From Strigomonas culicis (lineage: Eukaryota > Euglenozoa > Kinetoplastea > Trypanosomatida > Trypanosomatidae), in the NCBI GenBank assembly GCA_000482145.1, contig AUXH01000595.1, positions 1-11,693 on the forward strand: a stretch of DNA of 11,693 bases. Reading direction: 5' to 3'. Of this stretch, positions 1 through 6,495 are shown piece by piece. A program made the position numbers and the translations under genes. How positions within the stretch are numbered: position 1 is the first letter of the stretch; each line of letters opens with the position of its first letter. The notes under the pieces are model-generated. The model saw only the letters and a program-made list of their open reading frames with translations. It was not told the origin of the DNA and ran no database searches.

Positions 1-406
1 GGTCGCGGCCGCTGCCGGCCCCGCCGCCCTGCTGCACGCCGGCGCTGCCGCCGCCACCGTCCGCCGCGGCGTCCCGCGCCTGGAGGTACTCCTCCAACTG
101 CTGGACGAGCGCCGCCTTGCGCACATGCCGCGCGTCGCGGCCCCCGGGGCCAGCCGGCGCCGCCTGCACCGGGCAGCGCTGCGCCACGAGGAAGTTGGTG
201 AGCTCCGCCACCGAGAGCGAGAAGAGGTTGCCCTCGTTCCACAGGGCCCAGACGCGCTGTTCGCTCGGCGTCGCGGTCGGATCCGCCGTCCGCAGGTCGA
301 GCGCGGCCGCGTCCGTGCCGGCCGGCGCGCCCTGGCGGCACGGACGGCTCGTCGCAAAGAGGCGGAGCCCGCGGCGCGCGGCGCACCCACGCACAAGTCG
401 GATCAT
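1..406 (-). CDS. Putative mitochondrial protein with SAP-like module (3' end outside window)
   Basis: Only the first 135 codons are present; the frame is still open at the left edge. The start is firm: an in-frame TGA at 409-407 directly precedes the ATG at 406-404. The first 31 residues contain many Arg and no Asp or Glu, and RLFATS (residues 15-20) resembles a matrix-processing region, so mitochondrial import is inferred. Residues about 49-61 (EQRVWALWNEGNL) are followed by a helix-link-helix stretch at about 62-109 (SLSVAELTNFLVAQ, then RKAALVQQLEEYLQ). Its spacing and Leu/Lys pattern resemble a SAP nucleic-acid-binding motif, although the linker holds a Gly/Pro insert. A Gly-rich low-complexity stretch follows from about residue 116. 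SAP-like motifs occur in kinetoplastid mitochondrial RNA- and DNA-binding proteins, but I do not recognise a specific family. Being a gene is well supported; the function is tentative. Confidence 0.72.
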   Translation of the reverse strand, partial: MIRLVRGCAARRGLRLFATSRPCRQGAPAGTDAAALDLRTADPTATPSEQRVWALWNEGNLFSLSVAELTNFLVAQRCPVQAAPAGPGGRDARHVRKAALVQQLEEYLQARDAAADGGGGSAGVQQGGGAGSGRD

Positions 407-486
407 TCACGTGGGTAGCAGCGCCGCTTTGTGGGGTACCGTACTTGGTGGGGGGTCCGGTCGATTCCCTAGTAATACAAACAATG

Positions 487-549
487 CTGACGAAACCGTC
501 GTACAGACAAGGGCAAATAAAGAAATAGAAAGAAGGAGGAAGAAGAGGA
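487..549 (-). promoter_or_regulatory. Predicted trans-splice signal for the SAP-like gene
   Basis: Positions 527-549 are an uninterrupted plus-strand purine run, which is a 23-nt pyrimidine tract in the transcript. The first AG downstream on the minus strand is at 488-487. Splicing there would give a 5' UTR of about 80 nt with no upstream ATG before 406. An alternative is the longer tract at 784-810 with its first AG at 757-756. That would give a UTR of about 350 nt containing an upstream reading frame from 727 that ends directly at the start codon. The closer signal is preferred, by inference only. Confidence 0.5.
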
Positions 550-668
550 TGGATAAAACCGTGCAGAGAACGATGGTATGACACACGGCAGCAGATATGC
601 TTGCAACTGCTGACCCACGGAACATATGGAAGATGAAAAAGACAAGTAAAACCGCACAAATAGATATG

Positions 669-697
669 ACAACAAACAACAACAGCAACAACAACAA
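669..697. repeat. Imperfect CAA/AAC trinucleotide repeat
   Basis: An imperfect run of CAA units with one CAG interruption lies in the AT-rich spacer. In the transcript it reads as UUG repeats. It is either inside the 5' leader of the SAP-like gene or upstream of its splice site. It looks like simple-sequence slippage with no further meaning visible. Confidence 0.75.
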
Positions 698-1435
698 TAT
701 ATACATATAGAAAACAAACAGTTTCATATGTTATTGTTGCTGTTGCTACTGCAAACTTGTAAATGGAGCATACGACCACAAACAAGAGAAAAAAAAGAAA
801 GAGAAAGAGACGGAAGTGCGCTAGAATGCATATTCACTCTATAACTAGTGGTCTTCGTCGTTCAAAAGAAAGAAAAAACAAAGTATATACATTTTAACAG
901 CTTCTTTGTGTTCGTCTATTTGCTGTTATTGGTATTGTCTTTTATTTCTGATGGATTTGATGGGTCCCTTTCAAGAAGACACCATTTCATTCGATTTTCA
1001 TTTGTTTATGGTAGTGTTTTATTGTTCTCTCTTTGTTTTGTTTTGTTTTTGCTTTTTAATAGCTGTCGAACAGAAAGAAAAAGGGTCTACAAAAATAAAA
1101 GAAGAGGAAAAATGGAAGCAAGGGAATATATAAAAAAAGAAGAAAAAAAGCTCTATTATAATTCCTCTATGATGTTCGAGGTCCTAATCACAAAGACTCA
1201 TAAACAATAATAAACTCTTTAAAATAAACAAAAGCAAAAGTTCAGTAAAACAAAAAAAAAGCACTTGTCTTTCACAAACCATGATCTATTTGTATACGAT
1301 AAGGTATAGAGTTGGCTGTTTGTTTGTTTTTTACTTTCAAAACTCTAAAAAAGAACGCTCTTGTTCGCTTATGATCTACAAGATTTTGAAAACTCAAAAA
1401 AAAAAAGAACACAGAAAAAAAAAAGAAAAATCTAC

Positions 1436-3193
1436 TTATAGTTTCCGATCCGGCTCCGGTGTGTGCTCCCGCGTGCGCGATCCCGGGGCGGGGGCGGGGC
1501 TGTCGTAGCCCTCCTCCTCCAGCGCGGCCGCGCGCTGCCGCTGCTGCTGCTGCTGCTGCATCGCGCGCGGGGCAATCGTCTCCAGCGGCGGCGGCGGCGG
1601 CAGCGTCGGGCTGTTGATGCCGTCGCTGTCCTCGCGGTGGATCCCGGAGAGGCTGCAGCTGCTGTCGCTCGCGCGGCGCGCGCTCCCAACGTAGGGGATG
1701 TGCGACGCGCTGTCGCCGGTCGCCGCGCGGCTGAAGCTGTCCTGCAGGCAGCGGCACACGACCGACATGGCCTGCGCGGCGGCCTCCTCGCCGAGCTCCG
1801 CCGCCACCGCCACCGCCGCCCGCTCGTCATCCTCGTCGCTCACGAGGTCCTCGCGGTAGTCGTAGAAGGGCGAGTGGTGCGACGGCGGCGAGCCCGTGCC
1901 GGGCTGCAGCGCCTGTCCCAGCGGCGTGCGCGGCGCCGGTGTCGCGTGGCCGGCCGCGGGCGGCGGCGGCTGCAGCGCGGCGCGGTCGACGCTGCCGTGG
2001 TTGAGGTCGTACACGCGCCGCACCTCCGCCGTGCAGCCCTCCGGCAGCCGGTGGACGCCGCTGCAGGCAGGGCCGGCTGCGCAGCCGCCGCGCGTCCAGT
2101 TCAGGCAGAGGTTCTGCGGCGCGCCGGCGAAGATGCAGCTCGTTGCGTTGCGGCACCCGCCGTACCACCGCAGGCAGGGGTGCAGCTCCGCGCTGAACAG
2201 GCGCGTCTCCGGGTGCGCCCCGCGCGCGGCGGACGGCGGCGCGGTCTCCGTGCCGCTCGCCGCCGCCGCCGCCGCCGGCACCACCGTGAGCGACGCCGCG
2301 CGCGTCGGCGTCGGCTTCTGCGAGAGCTGGCTGCTGTTCTCCTGCAGCAGCAGCGCGCGGCGCGTGGAGGGGCCTGGCAGGCGGTCCAGCTCGTCCTCGA
2401 GGTCGCCGTGGCGCATCGCGAAGAAGCGCGCCTTGGTGTGGATGAAGGCGGACGCCTCCGTGCTGCAGCTGCCGAGGTCCAGCAGGATCTGCACAAGCTC
2501 CTCCTTGTTCGCCTGCAGCAGCTGCTTCTCCAGCGCGACGCCGGAGAGCGCGGCCACCGGCGACAGCATCGCGTGATGCTGCTGTTGCGGCGGCGGCTGT
2601 TGTGTCTGTGGCTGCGGCTGCGACTGCAGCTGCGGGGTCCCGGGGGAGGCGGAGAGCCCCTGCTGCTGGCAGCGCCGGCCGTAGGCGGAGGAGGACAGCC
2701 CGGCGGGCGTCGCGCTGTCGACGTAGCTCCAGCTCATGCTGGCGGCGCTCATGCCGCCCTTCGCCGCGTGGGCCTCCGCGGCCCACGCGGGGCAGCGCGT
2801 CTCGCGCGGCGTGCGTGCGGTGGCGGGGGGGGACAGCGTGGCGCTGTCGCCGCCGCGCTGGACGCGCTGGAAGAAGGGCGAGTCCAGCACACTCGCCGGC
2901 GGCGCGCCGGCACGGCTCGGGTACTGGTGCGTGCTGCCGCCGCCGCCGCTCGTCGCGCTGGCCTCCGCCGCGTCGCGCCACTGCGGCGTCGCCTGCGCCG
3001 GCGGGACCGGCCGGCGCACGCCCTTGATTGCCTGCGCGCGGGGGGCGGCCGGCGGAGGGGGGGAGGCCGCGGCCTGCTGCCCGGGGAGCAGCTCCGGCGC
3101 CAGCAGGCCGGAGTGGTACAGCATCGAGTGGACGTGGGGCGGGAGCAGCGCCGTGCAGCCCTCGCCGCTCGCTGTGGTCGCACCGGCGGACAT
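1436..3193 (-). CDS. CCCH-type zinc-finger protein, 585 aa
   Basis: Probable cytosolic RNA-binding regulator. Residues 363-381 form a CCCH finger with spacing C-x7-C-x5-C-x3-H (Cys363, Cys371, Cys377, His381). Just before it, Cys340, Cys347 and Cys353 form a second, degenerate copy with spacing C-x6-C-x5-C and Gly357 where His is expected. Both copies carry a Trp or Tyr before the second Cys. A predicted helical stretch lies at about 219-270 (VALEKQLLQANKEELVQILL and following). The remainder is Pro/Ser/Ala-rich and probably disordered, with Gln-rich tracts at about 178-206 and a Q6 run at 546-551, and an acidic patch SDEDDE at 452-457. The frame is open upstream to 3550, but that extension translates spacer DNA including the CA/TG microsatellite, so the ATG at 3193 is used. 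It is also the first ATG after the best splice acceptor. Kinetoplastids have many ZC3H proteins controlling mRNA stability and translation; I cannot say which one this is. Confidence 0.85.
   Translation of the reverse strand: MSAGATTASGEGCTALLPPHVHSMLYHSGLLAPELLPGQQAAASPPPPAAPRAQAIKGVRRPVPPAQATPQWRDAAEASATSGGGGSTHQYPSRAGAPPASVLDSPFFQRVQRGGDSATLSPPATARTPRETRCPAWAAEAHAAKGGMSAASMSWSYVDSATPAGLSSSAYGRRCQQQGLSASPGTPQLQSQPQPQTQQPPPQQQHHAMLSPVAALSGVALEKQLLQANKEELVQILLDLGSCSTEASAFIHTKARFFAMRHGDLEDELDRLPGPSTRRALLLQENSSQLSQKPTPTRAASLTVVPAAAAAASGTETAPPSAARGAHPETRLFSAELHPCLRWYGGCRNATSCIFAGAPQNLCLNWTRGGCAAGPACSGVHRLPEGCTAEVRRVYDLNHGSVDRAALQPPPPAAGHATPAPRTPLGQALQPGTGSPPSHHSPFYDYREDLVSDEDDERAAVAVAAELGEEAAAQAMSVVCRCLQDSFSRAATGDSASHIPYVGSARRASDSSCSLSGIHREDSDGINSPTLPPPPPLETIAPRAMQQQQQQRQRAAALEEEGYDSPAPAPGSRTREHTPEPDRKL
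1541..1558. repeat. (CTG)6 trinucleotide repeat encoding polyglutamine
   Basis: Six perfect CTG units lie on the plus strand. On the coding strand they are CAG codons that give the Q6 run near the C-terminus of the zinc-finger protein (about residues 546-551). This is a simple-sequence repeat that may vary between strains. Confidence 0.85.
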
Positions 3194-3288
3194 CGATGGG
3201 AGAGAGCGCCGGAAGGAAGCACGGAAGAAGTGAAGGAGTGAGAGAGGATGGCTTTGTGTCCTACTCAGTGGTGTGCTGCCTGTAACGC

Positions 3289-3358
3289 CTGGGTGTGTGC
3301 GTGTATGTATGGATGTATGTGTATGTGTGTGTGTGTGTGTGTTTATAGGGAAAAAAAA
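3289..3358 (-). promoter_or_regulatory. Predicted trans-splice signal for the CCCH gene
   Basis: The transcript has a T8CCC-type pyrimidine tract (plus strand 3347-3358), then a CA-rich microsatellite, and then the first AG at 3290-3289. No AG occurs between tract and acceptor. Splicing there leaves a 95-nt leader before the ATG at 3193, with no upstream ATG. This supports the shorter zinc-finger protein over the long open extension. Confidence 0.55.
3325..3342. repeat. (GT)9 dinucleotide microsatellite
   Basis: Nine perfect GT units are flanked on the left by imperfect GTAT and GGAT variants starting near 3299. On the transcribed strand it is a CA repeat between the pyrimidine tract and the predicted acceptor of the CCCH gene. 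If translated in the open frame it would give a His-Thr repeat, which is a reason not to extend the gene through it. Confidence 0.9.
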
Positions 3359-3799
3359 TCCGAAAGATCTACTTAAAGGCTGCAGTAACGAAAGAAAAGG
3401 TTTTTGTTTTTGTTTTTTGAGGTTGCTGTTGCCGTTAGTAAGTGTGTTTTTTGAAAACAAAAAAAGGAAGGAATGAAATAATCTAAGGATCTTTCGAAAA
3501 AGATTGATATATATCTTTGTATAAAAAAGAAAAAACAAGAGTATAAACAACTTGAATCAGTAGGAAGGTTGGAAGAGGGGTAGAGCAAAGAAGAAAAGAG
3601 AGAAACAAATGGTAGCAGCACACAGCGTGTCATTAGCAATGACTATAAGAGCAAACAGTCAGCACTTGGCAGTGAAGAGGAAATGTAAGCTTTCTTTTTT
3701 TTGTTTTGATTTGTGTTTTTTATTTACTTTTTTTTTTTAATAAAGTGTGTTCATTATAAATATCTATCCGCTGGACAAGAAAAACACTCTTCCTTCTAT

Positions 3800-4279
3800 T
3801 TACTCCTGCTGCTGCATGGCCTCCACCTCTGCCATGCGCACGCGGAGAACGTACGACACCTGCTCCAGCTCGTCCTGCTTCTTCTTGAGTGTCTTCTCCG
3901 TGTCGTCCATCGCCTCCTTCATCTTCGCCGCACGCAGCGTAAAGTACTCCTTCGCGCTCTCGATGGAACGCTCGATGAAGTAGCCGGTGCCGACGTCAAT
4001 GAGGACCGTCTCAGCGGGGATGAGCGACCCGCGCAGCAGCAGCGACGACGTCATGCACACGAGCATGTCATCGTCCGCGCCGTCGGCGGCCGCGCTCTGC
4101 TCCTGCGCCACCTTCTCCTTTCCTACACGGCCGAACTGGTCTACCGCGTTGTGGTTGTCCATGAAGCGCGCGCGCACCCCGTTGAGCGCGTCGTACGCGG
4201 CACCGAGATTGCGCACGTCGTTCGTCAGCTGCTCCTGCATGTACTGCAGCTGCTGGGGGGGTAAGTTGGCTAGACTCAT
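3800..4279 (-). CDS. PFD5: Prefoldin subunit 5 (alpha-type prefoldin)
   Basis: Subunit of the hexameric prefoldin co-chaperone, which captures nascent actin and tubulin chains and passes them to the cytosolic CCT chaperonin. At 159 aa it has the usual length for subunit 5. The architecture is that of an alpha-class prefoldin: an N-terminal coiled-coil helix at about 7-60, a beta-hairpin core at about 76-103, and a C-terminal coiled-coil helix at about 104-156. The core motif LIPAETVLIDVGTGYFIE (residues 86-103) is diagnostic, with the conserved VDVGTGY-type turn. It ends Gln-rich, in line with a flexible tip. The start ATG at 4279-4277 follows a strong pyrimidine tract and AG. In trypanosomatids, where tubulin dominates the cytoskeleton, the client load is presumably tubulin-heavy; that is inference. 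The two neighbouring genes show no functional connection. Nothing is broken. Confidence 0.95.
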   Translation of the reverse strand: MSLANLPPQQLQYMQEQLTNDVRNLGAAYDALNGVRARFMDNHNAVDQFGRVGKEKVAQEQSAAADGADDDMLVCMTSSLLLRGSLIPAETVLIDVGTGYFIERSIESAKEYFTLRAAKMKEAMDDTEKTLKKKQDELEQVSYVLRVRMAEVEAMQQQE

Positions 4280-4589
4280 GACGGTGTCGGGAGGGGAAGG
4301 GGTGTGTGTTGAGGCGCACGGATAGGTATAATCAGGGGAGTAACTGGAAGAGAAAAGGAAAAGAGAGAGAAGGAAAGAGAGAGAGAGAGAGAGCAGTATG
4401 AAAACAGAGAGAGGGAGAAAAAAAAAAAGGTTTCATATTTTCCTATCCGGTTGACTACATGAAGAACAAAGCACTCTGTGTGCACTTGTTTTTTGTTTTT
4501 CCTATCGCTGTTATCGCTTATGCGCACAGCGCATGGTAATGTGCAGTGCCAGGGCTCTCCCCCCGCCCCGCACGGCAGCGGGGCCGACC
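4280..4589. other. Spacer between the 84-aa gene and prefoldin 5
   Basis: A 310-bp spacer holding the prefoldin leader and splice tract on the left and the presumed 3' UTR of the 84-aa gene on the right. The right part is of mixed composition with short T runs. No additional gene is visible on either strand. Confidence 0.7.
4344..4393 (-). promoter_or_regulatory. Strong predicted trans-splice signal for prefoldin 5
   Basis: Positions 4346-4393 form a 48-nt uninterrupted plus-strand purine run, including a GA dinucleotide repeat at 4380-4393. In the transcript it is a 48-nt CU-only tract followed immediately by AG at 4345-4344. This predicts a 64-nt 5' UTR with no upstream ATG. It is the cleanest acceptor in the window. 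Confidence 0.75.
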
Positions 4590-4844
4590 TCAACCCTCGC
4601 CGTCCATCTCCGTCGCCACGTCGCGCATGAACGGCGGCGGCGCATGCTCCAGCAAGTTGGACGGTCGCAGCGCCGTGTACTCGCGGTACGGCAGGCCGGG
4701 CACCAGGTGGTAGTACGCGCCGCGCGAGTTGGGCACCACCACGCGCCAGACCGGGTCCCCGGGGACGAGGTAGAAGAGGATGCAGGGCGTGTGCGGGGTG
4801 TAGGGCAGCGTCGCGTGGTCCCAGCCGGTTGCGCGCACACCCAT
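4590..4844 (-). CDS. Small conserved-looking hypothetical protein, 84 aa
   Basis: Family not recognised. The ATG at 4844-4842 is the first in its frame after an in-frame TAG just upstream, and the ORF ends at TGA 4592-4590. The protein is rich in Pro, Trp, Tyr and Val, with PYTPHTPCILFYLVPGDPVW (about residues 14-33) followed by a YYHLVPGLPYREY segment, and an acidic end (EMDGEG). Unlike the frames overlapping it, which are Arg-dominated, its composition is that of a folded globular protein. It also has its own pyrimidine tract upstream and its own spacers on both sides, as expected for an independent trans-spliced gene. There is no clear signal peptide or TM helix. Small proteins of this kind in kinetoplastids are often subunits of larger complexes, for example in mitochondria, but nothing here proves that. 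Confidence 0.72.
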   Translation of the reverse strand: MGVRATGWDHATLPYTPHTPCILFYLVPGDPVWRVVVPNSRGAYYHLVPGLPYREYTALRPSNLLEHAPPPFMRDVATEMDGEG

Positions 4845-5205
4845 CCGCTCCGCTTGCGCTGCTGCACGATCGGAGGTCGCGCTTTGCTGGGTCTAGATTG
4901 ATGGCGATGGCGGCAAGTCGGTCCTTAATGGTTACACACCATCCATACCAACACTAAAACTAGGGGGGGGAGAGAAGAAGCAGGGGAAAGGGGTGAATCT
5001 ATATAACGAAAACTACTAATCGTAAAAAAAAAGGCGTGCTCTATCAACAAGTTCCTCTCTTTTTCACCCAAACTACTGCACAGAGCAGTGGCGTCAGGTT
5101 ATATGCAAAGAGGAAAAACGCAACGCAAACACAAAACAAGGAAAAAAAAGAATCCATGATACTTTACAAAACAGTACTCACGCTCTCGCGGCGCACGGCA
5201 CGTGA
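4845..5205. other. Spacer between the two-TM protein gene and the 84-aa gene
   Basis: A 361-bp spacer. The left part holds the leader and splice tract of the 84-aa gene. The right part, up to the TGA at 5206, is the presumed 3' UTR of the two-TM gene and carries an A-rich plus-strand stretch at about 5106-5153 (U-rich in RNA). No gene is visible on either strand. Confidence 0.7.
4924..4993 (-). promoter_or_regulatory. Predicted trans-splice signal for the 84-aa gene
   Basis: Plus-strand purine runs at 4962-4980 and 4982-4993 give a nearly continuous pyrimidine tract in the transcript. AG candidates are at 4961-4960 (directly at the tract end) and 4925-4924. The first would leave two upstream ATGs at 4946 and 4942, each opening only a tiny reading frame. 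The second avoids both and gives a leader of about 79 nt, so it is preferred. Confidence 0.5.
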
Positions 5206-6495
5206 TCAGCGCTCGTTGAGCTCCTCCTCCTCGTCCTCCTCCTCCTCCTCTTCGTACTCGTATTCTCCGGTCTCCGTCTCCTCCCCCTCGCTGGCATTGG
5301 CGTGCAGCACCACAGCCTCTGCAGCGCCCGCCGCCGCCGCCACCGGCGCCGCCTCCGCCGCGGCCGCGCCGGTCGTGCTGCTGCCGCCGGAGAGCGCCGC
5401 GCTGCTGCTGTCCGCAGGGCCGCTGCTGCTGTCCGCGGGGCCGCCGCCGCGCTGATGGTACTCCGCCCCGAGCGCGATGGGGGCCGCCGCGGCCAAGAGG
5501 ATGTCCTCGAAGGCGGCCGCGCTCTCCTGCCGCCGGTGCGGCGCCAGCGCACCCCCCGCGGCGGCGGCGGCCGTGGCAGCAGCCGCACCCCCGGCCGCGC
5601 GCGCCGACGCGGAGGCCACCACCTGCCCGCCGACCGCCGCGCGCGGTGGGCCCGCGCCGCCGTCCGCCATATCTGCCGGGTCCGCGTACTTCCCCAGCAG
5701 CACCGTCGTCATGGCGCTGTACGCGGCGCTGCCCGGCGGCGGCGGCACAGCCGGCGCGGCCGCTGCGGCGGCGGCCCCCGCGCTGAGCGATAGTGTGCCG
5801 TCCACCACAGAGAACGCGTCGTCCTCCTCGCTCTCCTCGTCGTGGGCGAGCGCCTGTCGCCGCCGCGCCTTGCGGCGTCGCGCGGTGGCGGCCAGGTCCG
5901 CGAGTGGGTCGAACGTGCCGGCCGCCTCCGGTGCGGCGCCCGCCGCCGGCGCAGACGCCGCCCGGCCCCGCTGCGGCAGCGGGTCGCCGCCGCCGAGGGC
6001 GCGGCCCATCTCGATGTCGTCGACCTCGCCTGGCTGGCGCGCGCCGCACAGGCGCACGCGCCAGCACATCCGCCGGTAGCGGCAGCGCTTGTAGGCGCCG
6101 ATGAGCACGAAGAGGAGGACGGCGAGTGGGACGACGAGCACGACGAGGGCGATGAGCCGCAGGTCGCGGGAGCCCTTCGCCGCAGCACTGGAGCTGGCCG
6201 CCGCACTGGCCGAGCTGGCGACGGCGGCATTGGCGCCGTCCTCCAGCGGCCGCGCCGCGCGCACCGGCGCGACGACGCTGGCGCGGGGCCGCTGCGGCCC
6301 CGCCGCTGCCGGCGACGCCCCGTGACGCCGGGGGGCATCGGTGGCCGCCACGCCACGCCACGGCTGCACCGTCGCGAGAGTAAGCAGCAGCCCCATGACG
6401 ACGAGACCAATCAGGAGGGCGGGTGAGACACGCTGTACGACACGGTTGCGCACATTTCCCTGCGACGTCGACCTCCACATCCGGTCGTGGTTCAT
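5206..6495 (-). CDS. Putative membrane protein with two hydrophobic segments and acidic C-terminus, 429 aa
   Basis: Not recognised. The ATG at 6495-6493 is preceded by an in-frame TGA 15 nt upstream. The N-terminus is basic (residues 1-23), followed by hydrophobic segment 1 at about 24-43 (PALLIGLVVMGLLLTLATV), which is an uncleaved signal anchor or a signal peptide. An Ala/Ser-rich loop follows, then hydrophobic segment 2 at about 112-134. A basic Cys-containing juxtamembrane stretch (YKRCRYRRMCWRVRLCGAR, 135-153) predicts a cytosolic C-terminal tail by the positive-inside rule. The remaining roughly 275 residues are Ala/Gly/Ser/Pro-rich and probably disordered, with acidic clusters EESEEDD in the middle and a Glu/Asp tail at the very end. 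A GPADSSS heptad occurs twice in tandem. The juxtamembrane Cys residues could be palmitoylated (inference). Whether the protein sits in the plasma membrane or an internal membrane cannot be told. Competing frames over this region are Arg/Gly-dominated. Confidence 0.75.
   Translation of the reverse strand: MNHDRMWRSTSQGNVRNRVVQRVSPALLIGLVVMGLLLTLATVQPWRGVAATDAPRRHGASPAAAGPQRPRASVVAPVRAARPLEDGANAAVASSASAAASSSAAAKGSRDLRLIALVVLVVPLAVLLFVLIGAYKRCRYRRMCWRVRLCGARQPGEVDDIEMGRALGGGDPLPQRGRAASAPAAGAAPEAAGTFDPLADLAATARRRKARRRQALAHDEESEEDDAFSVVDGTLSLSAGAAAAAAAPAVPPPPGSAAYSAMTTVLLGKYADPADMADGGAGPPRAAVGGQVVASASARAAGGAAAATAAAAAGGALAPHRRQESAAAFEDILLAAAAPIALGAEYHQRGGGPADSSSGPADSSSAALSGGSSTTGAAAAEAAPVAAAAGAAEAVVLHANASEGEETETGEYEYEEEEEEDEEEELNER
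5221..5256. repeat. CTC/CCT-rich repeat encoding the acidic tail
   Basis: A near-perfect run of CTC and GTC-type triplets on the plus strand encodes the C-terminal Glu/Asp tract of the two-TM protein through GAG and GAC codons. It is a simple-sequence expansion within the coding region. Confidence 0.75.
5401..5442. repeat. 21-bp tandem duplication, two copies
   Basis: Two adjacent 21-bp units at 5401-5421 and 5422-5442 differ at one base (A versus G). Each encodes one GPADSSS-type heptad in the two-TM protein, so the duplication is in frame and recent-looking. Confidence 0.85.

Larger units (their letters stand above)
407..1435. other. 1-kb AT-rich spacer (3' UTR of the zinc-finger gene plus 5' region of the next)
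   Basis: No convincing gene was found on either strand. The reading frames here are products of low-complexity sequence: Phe/Leu-rich on one strand, Lys-rich on the other. On the transcribed strand the region is very U-rich. Two long U/C tracts lie just after the zinc-finger stop (about 1395-1430), others are at about 1078-1150 and 784-810, and a UUG-type repeat corresponds to about 669-697. Most of the right part is presumably the 3' UTR of the zinc-finger gene. U-rich 3' UTR elements are a known site of mRNA-level control in trypanosomatids, but no specific element can be assigned. A small nucleolar RNA could be hidden here and would not be recognised by eye. Confidence 0.7.
3194..3799. other. 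AT-rich spacer between prefoldin 5 and the CCCH gene
   Basis: This 606-bp spacer contains the leader and splice signal of the CCCH gene on its left and the presumed 3' UTR of the prefoldin gene on its right. The right part has strong homopolymer A/T runs at about 3690-3740. Further plus-strand purine runs occur at about 3591-3607 and 3390-3400. No gene is visible on either strand. Confidence 0.7.

Noticed and set aside
407..727. 106-codon hydrophobic minus-strand frame resembling a membrane protein
   Set aside because: The Leu/Phe/Ser content is the translation of pyrimidine-rich and UUG-repeat spacer; there is no splice signal of its own and no GC-rich coding signature.
848..1210. Plus-strand 120-codon frame in the spacer
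   Set aside because: Phe/Lys low complexity from AT-rich DNA, and on the opposite strand to every other gene.
1463..3241. 592-codon open frame on the plus strand opposite the CCCH gene
   Set aside because: Arg/Leu/Val-rich antisense shadow of GC-saturated codons. It has no domain, and the minus-strand frame carries the zinc-finger pattern.
3299..3342. GT-rich repeat as possible telomeric sequence
   Set aside because: It lacks the TTAGGG unit of kinetoplastid telomeres; it is an ordinary dinucleotide microsatellite.
3194..3550. N-terminal extension of the CCCH protein to 3550
   Set aside because: It translates AT-rich spacer and the GT microsatellite, and lies largely upstream of the predicted splice acceptor.
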